A stretch of DNA of 64,000 nt. Source: Pseudogymnoascus destructans (lineage: Eukaryota > Ascomycota > Leotiomycetes > Thelebolales > Thelebolaceae). Positions 30,614 through 43,305 of this stretch are shown one piece after another. The stretch covers positions 558,001 through 622,000 of the forward strand of contig NW_020167522.1 in NCBI RefSeq assembly GCF_001641265.1, in the 5' to 3' direction. Made by a program: the position numbers and the translations under genes. Numbering within the stretch: position 1 is the first letter of the stretch; each line of letters starts with the position of its first letter. The notes under the pieces were generated by a model, which had not been told where the DNA came from, ran no database searches, and saw nothing but the letters and a program-made list of their open reading frames with translations.

Positions 30614-32224
30614 TTAATCACGAAGGGCTTCGATATCCACCACTTCCTTGACAGCCTCCGTCGTTAATACAAGAGCGGTGTCCTTCTGGACACACACGCT
30701 ATCTTCTATCCGTATTCCAATACCGCGAAAATGCGCGGGGAACCGATCATCATTTGGGACGTATATCCCCGGCTCTATCGTGACGCATTGCCCCGTCTTT
30801 AAAACACCGTTTCTAGGGAAACCAGGGCAGTCGTGCACATCAAGCCCGACGTAATGTCCAACATGATGAGGGAACAGGACCTCCATCGCGTTTCCGCGAA
30901 GATCAAATCCTATCTCTTCTAGTTGCTTTCGAAGGCCTTGCTCAGTAAGTCGGTGGATCTGATCCAAAGACAGGTTCGAATCTTCCCTGCAGAGAGCGAC
31001 GCAGACCCTTTGCACTGTCAAGATCGCCTCGTACAGGTCTTTTTGTGGCGACGAGAACTTTCCCGAAATGGGCCATGTACGGGTAATATCCGTTATGTAT
31101 CCGCCGTACTCCCCACCAGCGTCTATCAAGACTAGATCGTTCTCGCCCAGGACGTCGTCGTTTCGAACGTAGTGTATGCTGTTTGCATTTATGCCACCCG
31201 CAACGACGGGGACGTACGCGGAGCCATCACAGCCTTGTGCTTTGAACTGGTACTCCAGGTATGCCCCGAGGTCCTTCTCATTTGTCCATTGTTGACGCAT
31301 GGCGTTGGTATAAGCTCTTCCAGACAGCTTGCCTGCTAACCGCATGTTTTTAACCTCAGCCTCACTTTTGAATATCCTCAGATCATTCAAAACGGGCCTA
31401 ATAGGCCTCACTTTTGCATTCTTGATCAACCCAAAGAAGCTGTCTTCGGCCGTATTCTTGGCGGAGAAGAACTTTGAAAAGACCGACTTAGTGCTGGATG
31501 ATTCCGCATATACCTGGCTGGCGCCAGCTATTAGAGGGGATAATAGTCTCGAAATATTTTTAATATCTCCAGACTGCACGTGTGTGAGTGAGCTGCTAGG
31601 CCTGGTAATCAGAGGGATGGTGCACCTTGTCAGCATTGAACACGTCTAATGCAGCTTGTTCCCCAGATCTGGCGCCTTCCCATTGCTCTGCGGCAGCATC
31701 CTTTGGCCGTAGGAAAAGGTGAAATATATAATCATCACCCCTGCCTATCTTCTGTATGACAGCGACAGCCTCTGGTTCGTTGAATCCAGTCAAGTATAAG
31801 AAGTCGGACTCTTGGTGGAATTCGTAGAATACAGCGCCCGATCGGTATTTGAGGTCGGCGGATGGGAGAATGGCAATGGCATTCTCAGGAAGGCTCGCGG
31901 CTAGCTTCGCTCGTCTCTCGTGGTATTCTTGGGCGGATATGCCAGGCGTCACTGAAATAGTCAGTGAGAGCTTCGAGGAATGTCAAGAGGCCATTTACAT
32001 TCTCCAGCGGCAAGTATGTGAGGATGTGTCTCGTGTACAGGCTGGCCAAACTGGCATTCTGCAGCGGAAACAGAGGCGTAACCTCTACGAGGCTGGAATT
32101 GGCCTTTTTGTGAAATGGTGAACAATGGCGACGTTCGTGCTGCCAGGCATGATGCCGTCCTCGATGAAGTAGAACACGATGCTCCCCGGCTCAATTGCCG
32201 TAATGCAGCAGTCCGTAACCTCAT
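30614..32224 (-). CDS. ICP55: Intermediate cleaving peptidase ICP55 (aminopeptidase P family)
   Basis: Mitochondrial aminopeptidase that removes one residue after MPP cleavage of imported precursors, stabilising them under the N-end rule. Exons (minus): 31999-32224, 31626-31951, 30614-31573; 503 aa; introns 47 and 52 bp. The first 50 residues (Arg, Ser, Ala rich) are a clear presequence. The N-terminal lobe has TPGISAQEYHERRAKLA and DFLYLTGFNEPEAV. The pita-bread catalytic domain shows the metal ligands D335 and D346 (LIDAGGEYGGYITDITRTWP), the His region FPHHVGHYVGLDVHD, then VTIEPGIY and GIGIRIEDSV. Start at 32224 is the first ATG giving the presequence. Divergent from DBF4. Confidence 0.93.
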
Positions 32225-32741
32225 TGTCGCAGTCGCATATCATATATATGTATAGTATCTTGAGTTAACAACTATGTTGAATCATTTATTCGAGCGACGT
32301 AGGTTGCATAAAACACTTTGTCGCAAGCATGGAAGCATAACTGCACTGCATTACCTGGGTTGTTTTGGCTTTGCTTACTTATCGAAAATGGTTGCCACAG
32401 GTACTCGTACTTGCGCCCACCAAAGCGCGTCCCTACTGGTGTTTATGGTTTCTAGGTTCGGATATAGGTGGACCGTGCACCTTGCTTTCCTCTCTGTGTG
32501 TGGGAGTCCCATCAACCACCCCAAACGCACTTCAATCCAAAGAGGCAACATTAATAATACGACGCTCATTGTTTGGCCTTCTCGTGGTAATTCGATTGTT
32601 TACCAGGTCTAGCATTACTTTTTCTCTCCAATGCCTTTCTAAAACCTACATCGAAGCAGGCACTTCCGACGTATTCACGTCGCGTGAACACCCCCACTCC
32701 TTGGGGCTCGAGCTGCCTCGAGCTGTTGCACGTACATTCTT
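32225..32741. promoter_or_regulatory. Divergent promoter ICP55 / DBF4
   Basis: 517 bp between two divergent starts. A TCACGTCGCGTGA-like palindromic stretch at about 32675 resembles MCB-type cell-cycle elements, which would suit DBF4, but this is only suggestive. Confidence 0.35.
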
Positions 32742-34941
32742 ATGACAGCTGTATCTATACTCAAGTCGCCCCATACTATGTCCGACATGTCGACTAGGAG
32801 GGTGCCTCTTTCTAGCAACCCTAATGCCGTCAACTCGCCATATCGAGGCGGGACGGCTGGAGCAGCCAAGCCGAAGCGCTCGCATGCCACCGTCCAACGC
32901 GAAGAAGCCTATGGGCAACCACCTCCAGCTAAGAAACACATAGTTGAGGTTACCCACCGAGGCCTGAAGGCTTCTCCGCGGCAGTCTCTGACCGAGTCAG
33001 CTGAAGGCCAGGTCTTCTCGCGAAGGGCACACGCCCAACCCGCAGCGTTTGACCGCAAGCTGGAGGCGGTACAACGAAGGCCAGTCCAGCAAGCTGTTGC
33101 CAAGGCAGACAAGGCCTCAGAAGAAAACCTGGAGACTATAAGGCAGTGGCAGCGTCACTATAGAAAGGTTTTCCCAAAGTTTGTTTTCTACTTCGAGAGC
33201 ATCTCGGAGGATGTTCGAGTCAGATATGCCAAACAAGTTACAGCTCTTGGTGCAGTAAGTTCTCTCATATCATTCAATCAACCGTACGGACATTTGCTGA
33301 TGCTCATTTAGCGAGAGGAGAAATTCTTCTCAAACGCCGTTACTCATGTTGTCACAACACGAACGATACCCCCCGAACTGGCTGTTAGCCCGACTGATAC
33401 TGCCAGAGACTCCTCAGCAGCCGATGTAAACTCTAGGAGCAACCACCCACAAACAATCAACCCGTCGCTTTTGGATCGGTCGTCCGAGCCAGCAGGCAAT
33501 CACATTGATTCGCAACCTCTGAAATCGAGGTTTACATTCGAAGTGAACCCGAGGAAGGCGTCAGCTATCCATAATGATATCGATATCCGAAGGCAGCAGG
33601 GGAGGAATGCCGATGTTCTCCATCGTGCTAGAGAACTGGGCATGAAGATATGGGCGCTGGAGAAACTCCAACGGATGATGACCACTATGTTCGACACAGA
33701 TACTGGATCGCAGGCTGCACATGGCCACAATACCAGGAGCAACACAACCCAGGGTACTATCAGTGGAGTATCCCGGAGCACGCGTGAGGCTGATCTCTCG
33801 GCATTATTGCGGAATGAGCGGATCCATGGCCCTTCGGACCGTGACCCTACAGTGGCGACAAAAGAAATGATTATGTTTAAGGGGCTGTATATATATGTCC
33901 ATGATGTTGACGAGAAGCAAAAACCTATCATGGTTCGGGAATACGCGAAAGTGTCGAATAAAGAGCAGGGTGACTGGCCGCAATTTAGGAGCGTTGCCAA
34001 TGGGAAATGCCCGTTTGTACCGGAGGTCGATGGTAGCCGCCGAGAGGCCGAGAGAGACGCCGCCAGGCAACAGCGTCAGCAGGAGAAAGAGAGTAGTGCT
34101 GTGCCCAGAACCCGTGCAGCTGCTGCAGGCCAAGCAAGGATGCAGCCCCCGACAGCGAGCAGCAAGCGAGCTTTAATGGACGGCGAAAACACTGCTAACC
34201 GCAATACGGTTTCAGCTCCTCTGAAGCAGCGAAACACATTCAGCCGAGCAACGGATCCATCCAAGTCACTGGATGACGAGCCTTCGTCGAAAGGACCACA
34301 GAATGCTTTTGTCAGCCGAGCTGGTGTTGGGAGACTCTTTGGCGGTGAACCGGTGGCTTCTGGGCTCCAGCAGTCGAACATCACTTCTGCAATTCGATCT
34401 CAAATGATATCATCCACCGCAGCCGGACCGGGCGCCAAGGCAGGAACTAGCAAAGAAGTCTACGGCTTGCAGCGCAAGGTTCTGGAACGAACTAGTGGCC
34501 CAACCTCGCTGGGCTTGGCTAGCTCGCACCGGATGACAGACCTCAATGTCGCCGCTAAAGACGAAGCAGGGGCACGGATTCGCAAACGGAAGAATCAAGA
34601 AAGCCTCGGTGCCATTGAGGAAGATGGATGGAACAATGAACAGGAAAACACTGCTCGGCGTACAGACGAGAGCCGAACTGTCAAAGCTCTCCCGAAGAGG
34701 AAGGTCGTCAAAAGAGACCCCAAACCTGGGTATTGCGAAAACTGCATGGATAAGTTTGATGACTTTGAAGAGGTACTACATCCTTGACACCCTTTGTTCT
34801 CTTCATTTAGCTAACATTCCCTAGCATTGTGTCACCCGCAAACATCGCCGCTTCGCCGAGAAGAGCGAAAACTGGACAGAGCTGGATGCTCTACTGAGCC
34901 AACTGGGCCGACCTCTTAAGGAGGACCCCTATTATGCCTGA
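32742..34941 (+). CDS. DBF4: Cdc7 kinase regulatory subunit DBF4 (NimO/Dfp1)
   Basis: Activator of the Cdc7 (DDK) kinase that fires replication origins by phosphorylating MCM. Exons 32742-33254, 33312-34772 and 34825-34941; 696 aa; introns 57 and 52 bp. The N-terminal BRCT-like motif N follows the first intron (YFESISEDVRVRYAKQV then FFSNAVTHVVTTRTIPPE). Motif M is MFKGLYIYVHDVDEKQKPI with YAKVSNKEQGDWPQF. Motif C is the DBF4 zinc finger C646-x2-C649-x9-H659-x5-H665, split exactly by the second intron (YCENCMDKFDDFEE / HCVTRKHRRFA). Arg/Lys-rich linkers surround it. The start could instead be the Met at 32787 (MSTRRVPLSSNP), which matches the conserved N terminus; the upstream ATG adds 15 residues. 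Confidence 0.9.
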
Positions 34942-35700
34942 TACGAGAGAGTGTTTATGAGGAAACCCTTGGAGCTTTTTATCTTTATCAAGATGGATTT
35001 CCTGTAGGGGCATGTACGGGCGTTTCGGACTTCATTGTTTTTGTCAACACGGGATCCCATGTGTAAATTGTGTTGATCATTTTTTCGCTTCTTATTTTGG
35101 CGTCGTCCTCGCATTTGAACCTGCTCGCAGCGTTACTGGGCATCGGAGAGGTCATTGTGGGCTTTGCATTGGCATTTACAAGGCGTACTTCTCGCATTCA
35201 TCATCAGGCCACATGCTTGTGATAGCGATGCTAGATCCTTTATACAAGAATCTAATATTCTATATTGTGTAGTGTAGTGCTCATCGCAGGATTACTGTAA
35301 TCAGATACTATTTATGATTGTTTGACTATGCACGGGTATAGAATGCCCCCTTGCCTACTACTCGTAGCCCCTATCTGCATTGTGACTGGTACGACTGTCA
35401 GCTTACTCAAGTGGATCGCAGGTTTGTTGCCGCAAGGTTGAGCGTCATGTGCAGTATCGTCGACCCCTTGAATACATTTAGCTCTAACCGAATATTATGT
35501 CTTATGATTTGAGAATATCTGGATTTTGTTGTTGACTGATGGGCAAGGCTTGAGGCCTTGCTTGCTTGCCTTGGAGCCTGGGCATGTGTAAACCACATAA
35601 ATGTCGTGACAGCCCGGAGAATTTCCCTCCTTTCAATATTGTCTAACGTTTTACATCTTCAGCGGGAATTCATTGGGTTAACACAAAATCTTCATTCATC
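34942..35700. other. Intergenic
   Basis: About 760 bp after DBF4 with no supported exon; AT-rich, several TATA-like stretches near 35240-35320. Confidence 0.4.
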
Positions 35701-36645
35701 ATGTGGTGGTGAAAAAGTGTGAAGTTTGATCCGGACCAGGACATTGAGGATCTCTCAGAAGGTTATCTTGGTTACTGGAGGTACGCAATCCTTCAGATAT
35801 GACTTGAGGTTTATCCCTTTCTAACGCTGATTCTAGGCAACAATGGCCTGGGCAAGGAGATGGTACTGCGATTAGCAAAGCACAACCCCAAATGCATTTA
35901 TTTGGGCACACGATGCCTAGAGAGAGGAGAGGCAGCGCTCAGTGATATCAAATCTGAAGCGTCAGATTCCAATGCCAAACTACTCGAGATTCACATGGTC
36001 TCATTCGCCTCTATCGAGTCGGCCGTAGCTGTGGTCAAAGCCGACTTTGAGAGACTCGATACAACAAAGCCGGAATCTCAAACCTTCCCTCTGATGTCAC
36101 AAAAGACGGTTATGGGCTACAATTCGGGACGAATCACATGGGTCACGCCCTTCTAACGAAGCTTCTCCTGCCCACAATGTTGAAGACAGCAGAGTCAGCA
36201 CCCACTGGGCAGTGCGCATAGTCAACATCAGCTCCGACGGGCATTACCATGCCACTGAGAAGGGAATCGACTTCGACGATTTCAACACTGGGAACAATTG
36301 GACGTGATATGCCTGGTCCAAGCTGGCAAACATTCTTCACGCGAAGGCGCCCGCGAAGCGGTATCCGAGCATCATCACCGTCGCTGTTAGTCCTGGCACT
36401 GTGCAGGCTAATATCTTTGAGAAGATGAACAATCCGGTCTTGAACGTCTTAATCGCGTTGTTTGGTTGGGCTTCTTTGGTAACTATACCAGAGGGATAGC
36501 ACCTGGAATTGAGCCAGGGATTTATTATGATGATGTCCAACGGCTTTGACCTTGTTTCGACCGAAGGACGGATCATACGTTCCCTGGTAGGCAGTCTCAA
36601 TGTGTCGCACAACCGGGAAATCCTACAAATAAACCTTGGATCTTA
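35701..36645 (+). pseudogene. Short-chain dehydrogenase pseudogene
   Basis: Relic of a retinol-dehydrogenase-like SDR. Visible in order: KFDPDQDIEDLSE, VILVTGG with a GTACGC intron start, NNGLGKEMVLRLAKHNPKC (NAD-binding Gly motif, from 35835), LQFGTNHMGHALLTKLLLP (about 36118), VRIVNISSDGHYHATEKG (catalytic Ser region), YAWSKLANILHAK (modified YxxxK, about 36310), and VAVSPGTVQANIFEKM. These pieces lie in at least three frames. Stops occur near 36155, 36220, 36307 and 36497, and a one-base loss precedes VILVTGG. No single splice pattern repairs it, so it is dead. Confidence 0.8.
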
Positions 36646-37660
36646 ATTCAGGCAGTCTAGCATACCTAGGGGGCTCTGCTCTACATGTCTTGCACCTCTC
36701 TGCATTTGTTTACTGGCTTTAACTAGAAAGGGGGTCGGTGCATGCTTTTTTTGGCCCTGTAGGTTTCTCGTCCATTCCAGTACTACAGTAGCAATATTGT
36801 AATTGTATGCATCCAATCCCCAAACGTACCTTTATTACTCTCCGTAAAAGATTTAATCGATGTGACGCTGTAACTGGCTATTTTATAACCATTCGATACA
36901 GGGACGGCACAGCTAAGCGCCAGAAGAAGAGTGGAATGAGGCAGCGGGAAGGGAAGGGCTTGGCAATTCGTCATGGAAAGGCCTCGATCCCTATGAAGAA
37001 TTCGAGAATCGTCGCTGACATGAGTAGCGAGTGATAAAGCACCGAGGTCTATTTAACATTTGTTTACGGTTTGTTTGTATGAGTTCAAACTGTTTGTACA
37101 GCGCCGTGTACCACCGACTGCAAGGGACTGTGCCTGATATTCTATTGTTGTATAAGGCAGGGGTCTGTCAACTCGCTAAACAAAGCTTGGGGCATGGGTT
37201 TCCTCCAAAACGATCATTAAGGCCACCCCCCAGCGTTACTGATTGATGCTTCTTCCAACTTCTGGGACTGCGACATCTTTGTATAACTCGCCATAAGTTT
37301 TGCGAAGTGGTTGGTATCGAAAAGCTGGAGAGACGGAACTCATGGTCGACCTCAGCCCTCACGACGACCGCACCTTCATTGTCCTCCAAATGAGCATCAC
37401 CACCACCACCGCGACCTAACCAGCTTTCGGTGGTCTTTCGCCGAGCAATAAGAAAATCCCGGATTGACAAGTGAGATTTATCGGTATCTCTATGAAGGTT
37501 CGTACACAATCCCTTATCTGGAAATGGAAACCTGTGTCGCTAGGTCTGGCCCGGCTCAATATGGCCAGCGCTTCTGCAACCCACGCGACCAGGCTGACTC
37601 TTGAGCCTTGACCGGCTGCCTTGTTGACTTCCTGGCTGACCTACGTTTCTTTTATCGCAG
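36646..37660. other. Intergenic / 5' region of the ZDS1-like gene
   Basis: About 1 kb. A first coding exon or 5' UTR exon of the next gene probably lies here, because an intron clearly ends at 37660 (branch site GCTGACC, acceptor TTATCGCAG). Its donor and the true ATG could not be fixed. Confidence 0.4.
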
Positions 37661-40469
37661 GCAACACCTAGACCGCGGGAGCTGGGAGGAAGCTTTAAGA
37701 GCAGAAGCCGCCATGGAGCTCAACTTTCTATCAGCGACACAAATCATCATGTCACAGAAGCGATCGGAGACATGTATGGAGACGATGACGACTGGAAACG
37801 CGAATCTAGACCCTTGAGCTTTATCAGCTCTCCTCTGAATCAACCGCCTGAGTCGGACGAAGCTTATTTCTCGAACTCGAATTGGACAACAGAACCGCTG
37901 ACAGGTAGACGAAATGCTGGGCCAAGACCTCAGCTACAAGTTAATGGCGGCCCGGCTGGGAAATCACACACACTGCCAGCGGCGCATCCAAGTCACAGGA
38001 ATGCAGTTATCGATGTTGCACCGCCTTCTACGAGCCACTCGTTGCGAGACGGCCACTCCATTGCCGACACGGCCAACCAACAGTTCCCTCTAGATGACAT
38101 CGACTACGAATCTAACCCCGCTGCTGTAGCGCAAGAGCTGAGTAACCTACAAGCCTTGCGACGCATGTCGATGGATGTGGGAAATACCAGCGACCCCGAT
38201 CTACCTTCGTTCCAAGGGCGCCCTGTGATGCCATCGGTCGCCCCGACCGGAGGAGACGACGAAGATGACCCATCACGACTATTTTGGGTGCCTGCAAGGG
38301 TTCATCCAGAGCTGGCACCCATGGAGTTCAAGTCGTTCTTGGAAACCCGTGTAAAGACTATTAAGAGGCGATCGGGAGATTCGACGTTGGTACCGGACAT
38401 CCTGGAACGGTCTGGGTCTGCGAGTAGTTTGCGGAGGAAGAAGTCTATGCTGTCACGGCAAATAGACAACTCTGGAGGAAAGGGCGGATTGGGTTATCAA
38501 GATGGAGCCGACAAGCTCGAACGAAGGAGGTCGTTGCTGTCTCAGGGAGGAAATGAAATAAAGATATCTGATTTGACAGAGCTGGACGAGCTGGTTAAAG
38601 ACCCTGCAAGGGCTTTTCAAAAGCTGTCAATGGAAAGGGGTAAACGAGACGATACAGGAGCGGAAGTTCCGGCAGACGAGGATATGCCTATACTCCCAGC
38701 TGCGCCAGGTTTCGGACTGCGACGATCCACACATACGACTTATCGCAAAGGCAGCCTTAGAAGAGGAGAACGTGTACCATATTCGAAACGAGCCGGAGCA
38801 AGGCAGGCTGACGCGGATGGGGATGATCCCTTTATAAGTCAAGGAGTAAAACGAGTTATGTCTGAACCTGTTTCTGAGAATTTCTCACGCCCAAACCGCC
38901 GGCGAGGCCCTACTATAGAGGACAAAGATTCTGATCAGATACAAGGGTCAAAATATAAATTGACCGACCAGAGCGTACAATTTGGGGAAGAAACGTTGTC
39001 GCAAACAGAATCTCACCGATCTGATGTTTCATTGCCGCAGATAATTGAAACACCTCCTGAAGACGAACAGCCATCAGAAGAACCTCTGTCGCCTACCCAC
39101 CACTCATTCCCTGAACGTTCGTCATCCTTTAACCAGCCACAGGCCGCAGAGCAACCACTGACACAGCCTCCGCCTCGTTCTAGCAGGCGGCCGGGAGTGG
39201 CAAGGCAGGTTTCCTCCATTGGCGACGCCGTTCCCAAATCTTCCAAGGCAAACCTGGTTAACGAATTAACGCAATCGTCATCACCACTGCCTGGAAGTAG
39301 CTCGAGAACAGATAGCTTAACGTTCATTCCTACAGTGGTCAAAGAGAAGAAGCCAGAAGTAAAGACCCATAAAGATAGAGAAAGGGACAAGGATGATAAC
39401 GAGTCGAACACTCCTAAGAAAGGATGGGGATGGTTCAAGGGAAGCGATGACAAGAATAAGAAGGAAAAGAAGAAGGATGACGAATCGTCTAAAAAGAGCA
39501 AGGCCAAGGTTAGCCTGGAGAAAACTCATGACGTTGCTCGTCTCGACGTATTGCAACATTCGATTGAGTCAAATGCTCAGCGGGGCAGGGAGAGTTTACA
39601 CCAAGAGAGGGAGAGTTTTGAAAACAAATTAGGAGATGAGCGGAAAAAAGAGAGCTCTCGCAAATCCGGCAAAGAGGAGAAGAAAGAGAAAGACGGCTTG
39701 TTTTCGTCTCTCTTTGGTGGTAAGAAGAAAGGGGAACGCGATTCAGGAGGCAAGAAATCGGCCTCATTACGCGCTCTATCACCCGACCCGCCAAGGCATC
39801 TCCGTCCTGACGTCGACTATAACTGGACAAGTTTTTCTCTCTTGGAAGAACGCGCCATCTACCGCATGGCGCACATCAAGCTGGCCAACCCGCGGCGACC
39901 ATTGCATAGTCAAGTGCTTCTGAGCAATTTTATGTATGCCTACCTGGCCAAGGTTCAGCAGATGCATCCTCATGTGCAGGTACCGCAGTCTGCAGCACAG
40001 AAGAAGGCCCAGGAAGCAGAGCGCAAAGCAAAGGAGGCTGAGCGTCGCCAAGAAGAGGAGCAACAGCAAAGCGAACAATACAGATATGACTATCATCAGG
40101 TAAGATTTACAGCCATTTGGCACAGATGGAGCTTGCAATACTGACCGACTCCAGGGAATCGCTAACTATGCCGACTCTCCATCAGACCAGCAGCAGCAGC
40201 AGCAGCATCATCATCAACAACGACACCATCAGCAGCAGCAACACGATGGGTCAGAAACTGTGACTTACGTTGATGATTCTCAGATCTATGATTACGACCA
40301 CCAGGACGACGGTGGAGGCCATAACCAACCACGGCAGGCGTCTAGAAGGCAAGGCGGCGATGACTATTCGCAATCTGGACAGGGGCAATATTCGCATCAG
40401 CAGTATTACCAGTACGATAATCAACAGCAAGGGGCTTATGATCACGACAAGGACGGAGAGATGTGGTGA
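37661..40469 (+). CDS. ZDS1/ZDS2-like regulator of PP2A
   Basis: Zds proteins bind PP2A-Cdc55 and control mitotic entry and exit, polarity and stress responses in yeast. Exons seen: 37661-40099 and 40155-40469 (55-bp intron), plus an unidentified upstream exon; 918 codons including the stop are visible. If no upstream exon is coding, translation would start at 37772 (MYGDDDDWKRE). The frame from 37661 (ATPRPRELGGSFKSRSRH, LSISDTNHHVTEAIGDMYG) looks conserved and should be coding. The middle is disordered and Ser/Lys/Glu-rich. The diagnostic Zds C-terminal domain is at about residue 720: YNWTSFSLLEERAIYRMAHI followed by NPRRPLHSQVLLSNFMYAYL. The tail is rich in Q, H and Y with a CAG/CAT repeat. 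Confidence 0.78.
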
Positions 40470-41183
40470 GACGGCGAGAGGCGGATATAGTATTGTACAT
40501 AGGGAAGCACACGTTCGTTTAGGAGCATGGGGTGTTTGGCGCTGGATACCGTCAGTATCCACGGGTCTGGTTTCTTTGTCGTATGGGGTTTAAGGCGCAG
40601 ATAGGATGCATAGCGACTGGGCGGCTCAAGGGCCGTTGTCTGCGGCGAGCAGTATATGAGTGAGCACGATACGTTGTTATCTTCGCTCTCAGAGTAGTTG
40701 GAGATTTGTGTTGAAATGACGATTGACGCTACTGACTGTGTTGGCAACTTGTGATGTGATTGCGCGATATATGAACTGTGTGTACGGTATTAGTATGATT
40801 AATGATGGAAGGGATGCTGATATATAGTACAATTCCCACGATGCATACTTCTCAGCACCGTTGGGTTTATTATTCTTGATAAAAAGGTTGTTTCTTCCAG
40901 AGTCTTGGTGCCTTGGTCCGAAGTTGGGGTAATAGGATGTGCTGGCTGTACTTTACCCCACACGAATCGGCTTGGTTTCGCTTGTACCCCACGGGTTCTC
41001 CAAATCGGGTCTCATCCCCAGTTCCCCCGCATTTCAACCCGGTAATGCGACGAAACAAACAGTCCTACTCTCCGCTTATACCCCATTTATAAACCCCTCC
41101 CCCTCCCCAGCTCCATATATATATTTTTTTGCTACTCCTCTTCTTCAACAAATATCCTATAATCACAAGATATCTCCTCCAAA
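40470..41183. other. Intergenic
   Basis: About 710 bp: 3' UTR of the ZDS1-like gene and promoter of the transhydrogenase gene, with a TATATATATTTTTTT tract at 41116-41130 about 55-70 bp before the ATG that could serve as a TATA element. Confidence 0.4.
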
Positions 41184-42842
41184 ATGGCTTCCGCTATCCG
41201 TGTTGCGCCCACTGTAAGTAGTATCCTTGTTCTATAGCCTCGGCACGAGATCACTTGGAGTAACATCTTCTATAGAAAGCGGCGCGGGCGATGAGTTTGC
41301 TTCGTACAGTCCAATACACTCACCCCCCAAGCTGTCCTTGCCACGGCAATCCGTCTCATCACCATCATCATAAGCCGTCAAACAGCCTTCTCAGCCATGC
41401 CAAGCGGAATCTGCAGCGTAACTATGCCACTCCCGTGGACCTTTCCCGTCAGAAAGAGTATGCTTTCGAGATGGCCGCTTCTTCTATCCGGTTCGGCCCC
41501 GGTGTAACTAAGGAAGTCGGCATGGATTTCAAGAATATGGGAGCCAAGCGTGTTTGCGTAGTGACGGATAGCACGGTCAAGCATCTCAATGCTATGAAGC
41601 AAGTTCAAGAGGGTCTGGACCAAGAAGGAATCGATTACATAGTTTATGACGGCGTCAGAGTCGAGCCAAAGGACACTTCGTAAGTCCCTCCCACAACTAC
41701 CTGATCACAACTAACCATCTCCCCACCAGCATCAAAGAAGCCATCGCCTTCGCGAAACCCTACCAACCCGACGCCTTCCTCGCCGTCGGCGGCGGCTCCG
41801 TCATCGACACCGCCAAGCTCATGAACTTGTACACCTGCTACCCCAACGCCGACTTCCTCGACTTCGTCAACGCCCCCCTCGGCAAAGGTCTCCCCATCGA
41901 CAAACCCCTCCTCCCCCTCATTGCCGTCCCCACCACCGCAGGAACCGGCTCCGAGACCACCGGCTCCGCCATCTTTGACCTCGCCTCCGCGCGCGCGAAA
42001 ACCGGCGTCGCTCACCGCGTTCTCAAGCCTACGCTGGGTATATGTGATCCACTTAACACACGCACCATGCCCTCCGCCGTCCACGCCTCGAGCGGTCTAG
42101 ACGTCCTCTGCCACAGTCTCGAGAGCTGGACTGCCATCCCGTATAATGAGCGTATGCCCCGCCCGCAAAACCCGATTAATCGTCCCGCGTACCAGGGCGC
42201 GAATCCTATTAGTGATATCTTCTCCCTCCAGGCTCTCAGATCGACGGTTAAGTACCTGCCCCGCGCGGTTAGGGACCCAGATGACCACGAGGCGCAGAGC
42301 GAGATGCTCCTCGCTGCCACACTTGCCGGCGTCGGTTTCGGCAACGCTGGCGTGCATCTTTGCCACGGTAACCAACTTTCCTCTCCCACCTAGCATCCTC
42401 GCTAATTTAGCAAGGCATGTCCTACCCCGTCTCCGGCCAAAACCGCGGGTACAAACACACCGGCTACAACGTCCCCTACCCCATTATCCCCCACGGCGTC
42501 TCCGTCGCCGTCACCGCCCCCGCCGTCTTCCGCTTCACCGCCGCCACGAACCCCGAGCGCCATCTCGCCGCCGCCGAGGCCTTCGGGGTGGACATCTCGA
42601 ACGTGAAGCGCGAGAGCGCTGGAGAGGTGTTGTCAGAGGCTCTTGCGAAGTTTCTCGAGGAGCTAGGTGACCAGCCGAGGGGGCTGAAGGATCTGGGATT
42701 CGGGAGGGAGCATATTGATGAGTTGGTTGAGGGGACGGTTCCGCAGAAGCGGGTGTTGATGCTTGCGCCGAGTCTCGCGGAGGAGCTGGGGGAGGAGAGG
42801 GAGCAGTTGAGGAAGTTGTTTGAGGATAGTTTGGTGCATTGA
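41184..42842 (+). CDS. Hydroxyacid-oxoacid transhydrogenase, mitochondrial (iron-type ADH)
   Basis: ADHFE1/HOT-type enzyme of the iron alcohol dehydrogenase family, which couples gamma-hydroxybutyrate oxidation to 2-oxoglutarate reduction in animals. Exons 41184-41213, 41276-41679, 41730-42367 and 42415-42842; 499 aa; introns 62, 50 and 47 bp. The N-terminal about 55 residues, including a His cluster (HHHHH), form a presequence-like leader. The nucleotide-binding motif is AVGGGSVIDTAKLMN, followed by PTTAGTGSETTG. Metal ligands are in LDVLCHSLES and the GVHLCHGMSYPVSG segment formed across the last intron, with IPHGVSVAV. The last intron uses the CAAG acceptor at 42414, the only one that gives CHGMSYP. 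The 5-residue insert NPINR seen near 42170 is typical. Substrate in fungi is inferred. Confidence 0.88.
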
Positions 42843-43305
42843 TTAGTTTGCATGGCTTCGGTTTTTACCTTCGGTGGGGGTGAGGGTGGAATTAGTGACC
42901 TGTACATACGCGAACAAAAGCAAACTAGTATATTTCAATCAAGGCTCAGCATAGCAATGGAAACCCAATATGTATTTTAAAAAACGATGAATTATATCGC
43001 ATCTTGAGAAAACGCCAGACCTATCTGTACTCGCACCTCCCCCAGAACCCGCTCTAATGGCACAATCGACACATCTCCACCGCGCGGACCAAATCGGATT
43101 TCTCATGTCAGCAGCTATCATATCATAACCGCCGCCAACCACCACGTCTCGCGCCTTCAAACCGCCTCTCGAATCAACGACGACAACTAATTCAATGTAT
43201 CAACGCAACGCGCTAAATCTCACTTCCATCCCCCCCAACTCATCCGTGAAGTTATATACACACCCTCCCCTCCCCTTCCCCTCCACAAAAGTAACTAATC
43301 CATGC
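42843..43305. other. Convergent intergenic interval
   Basis: About 460 bp between two converging 3' ends. No feature recognised beyond likely 3' UTRs. Confidence 0.4.
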
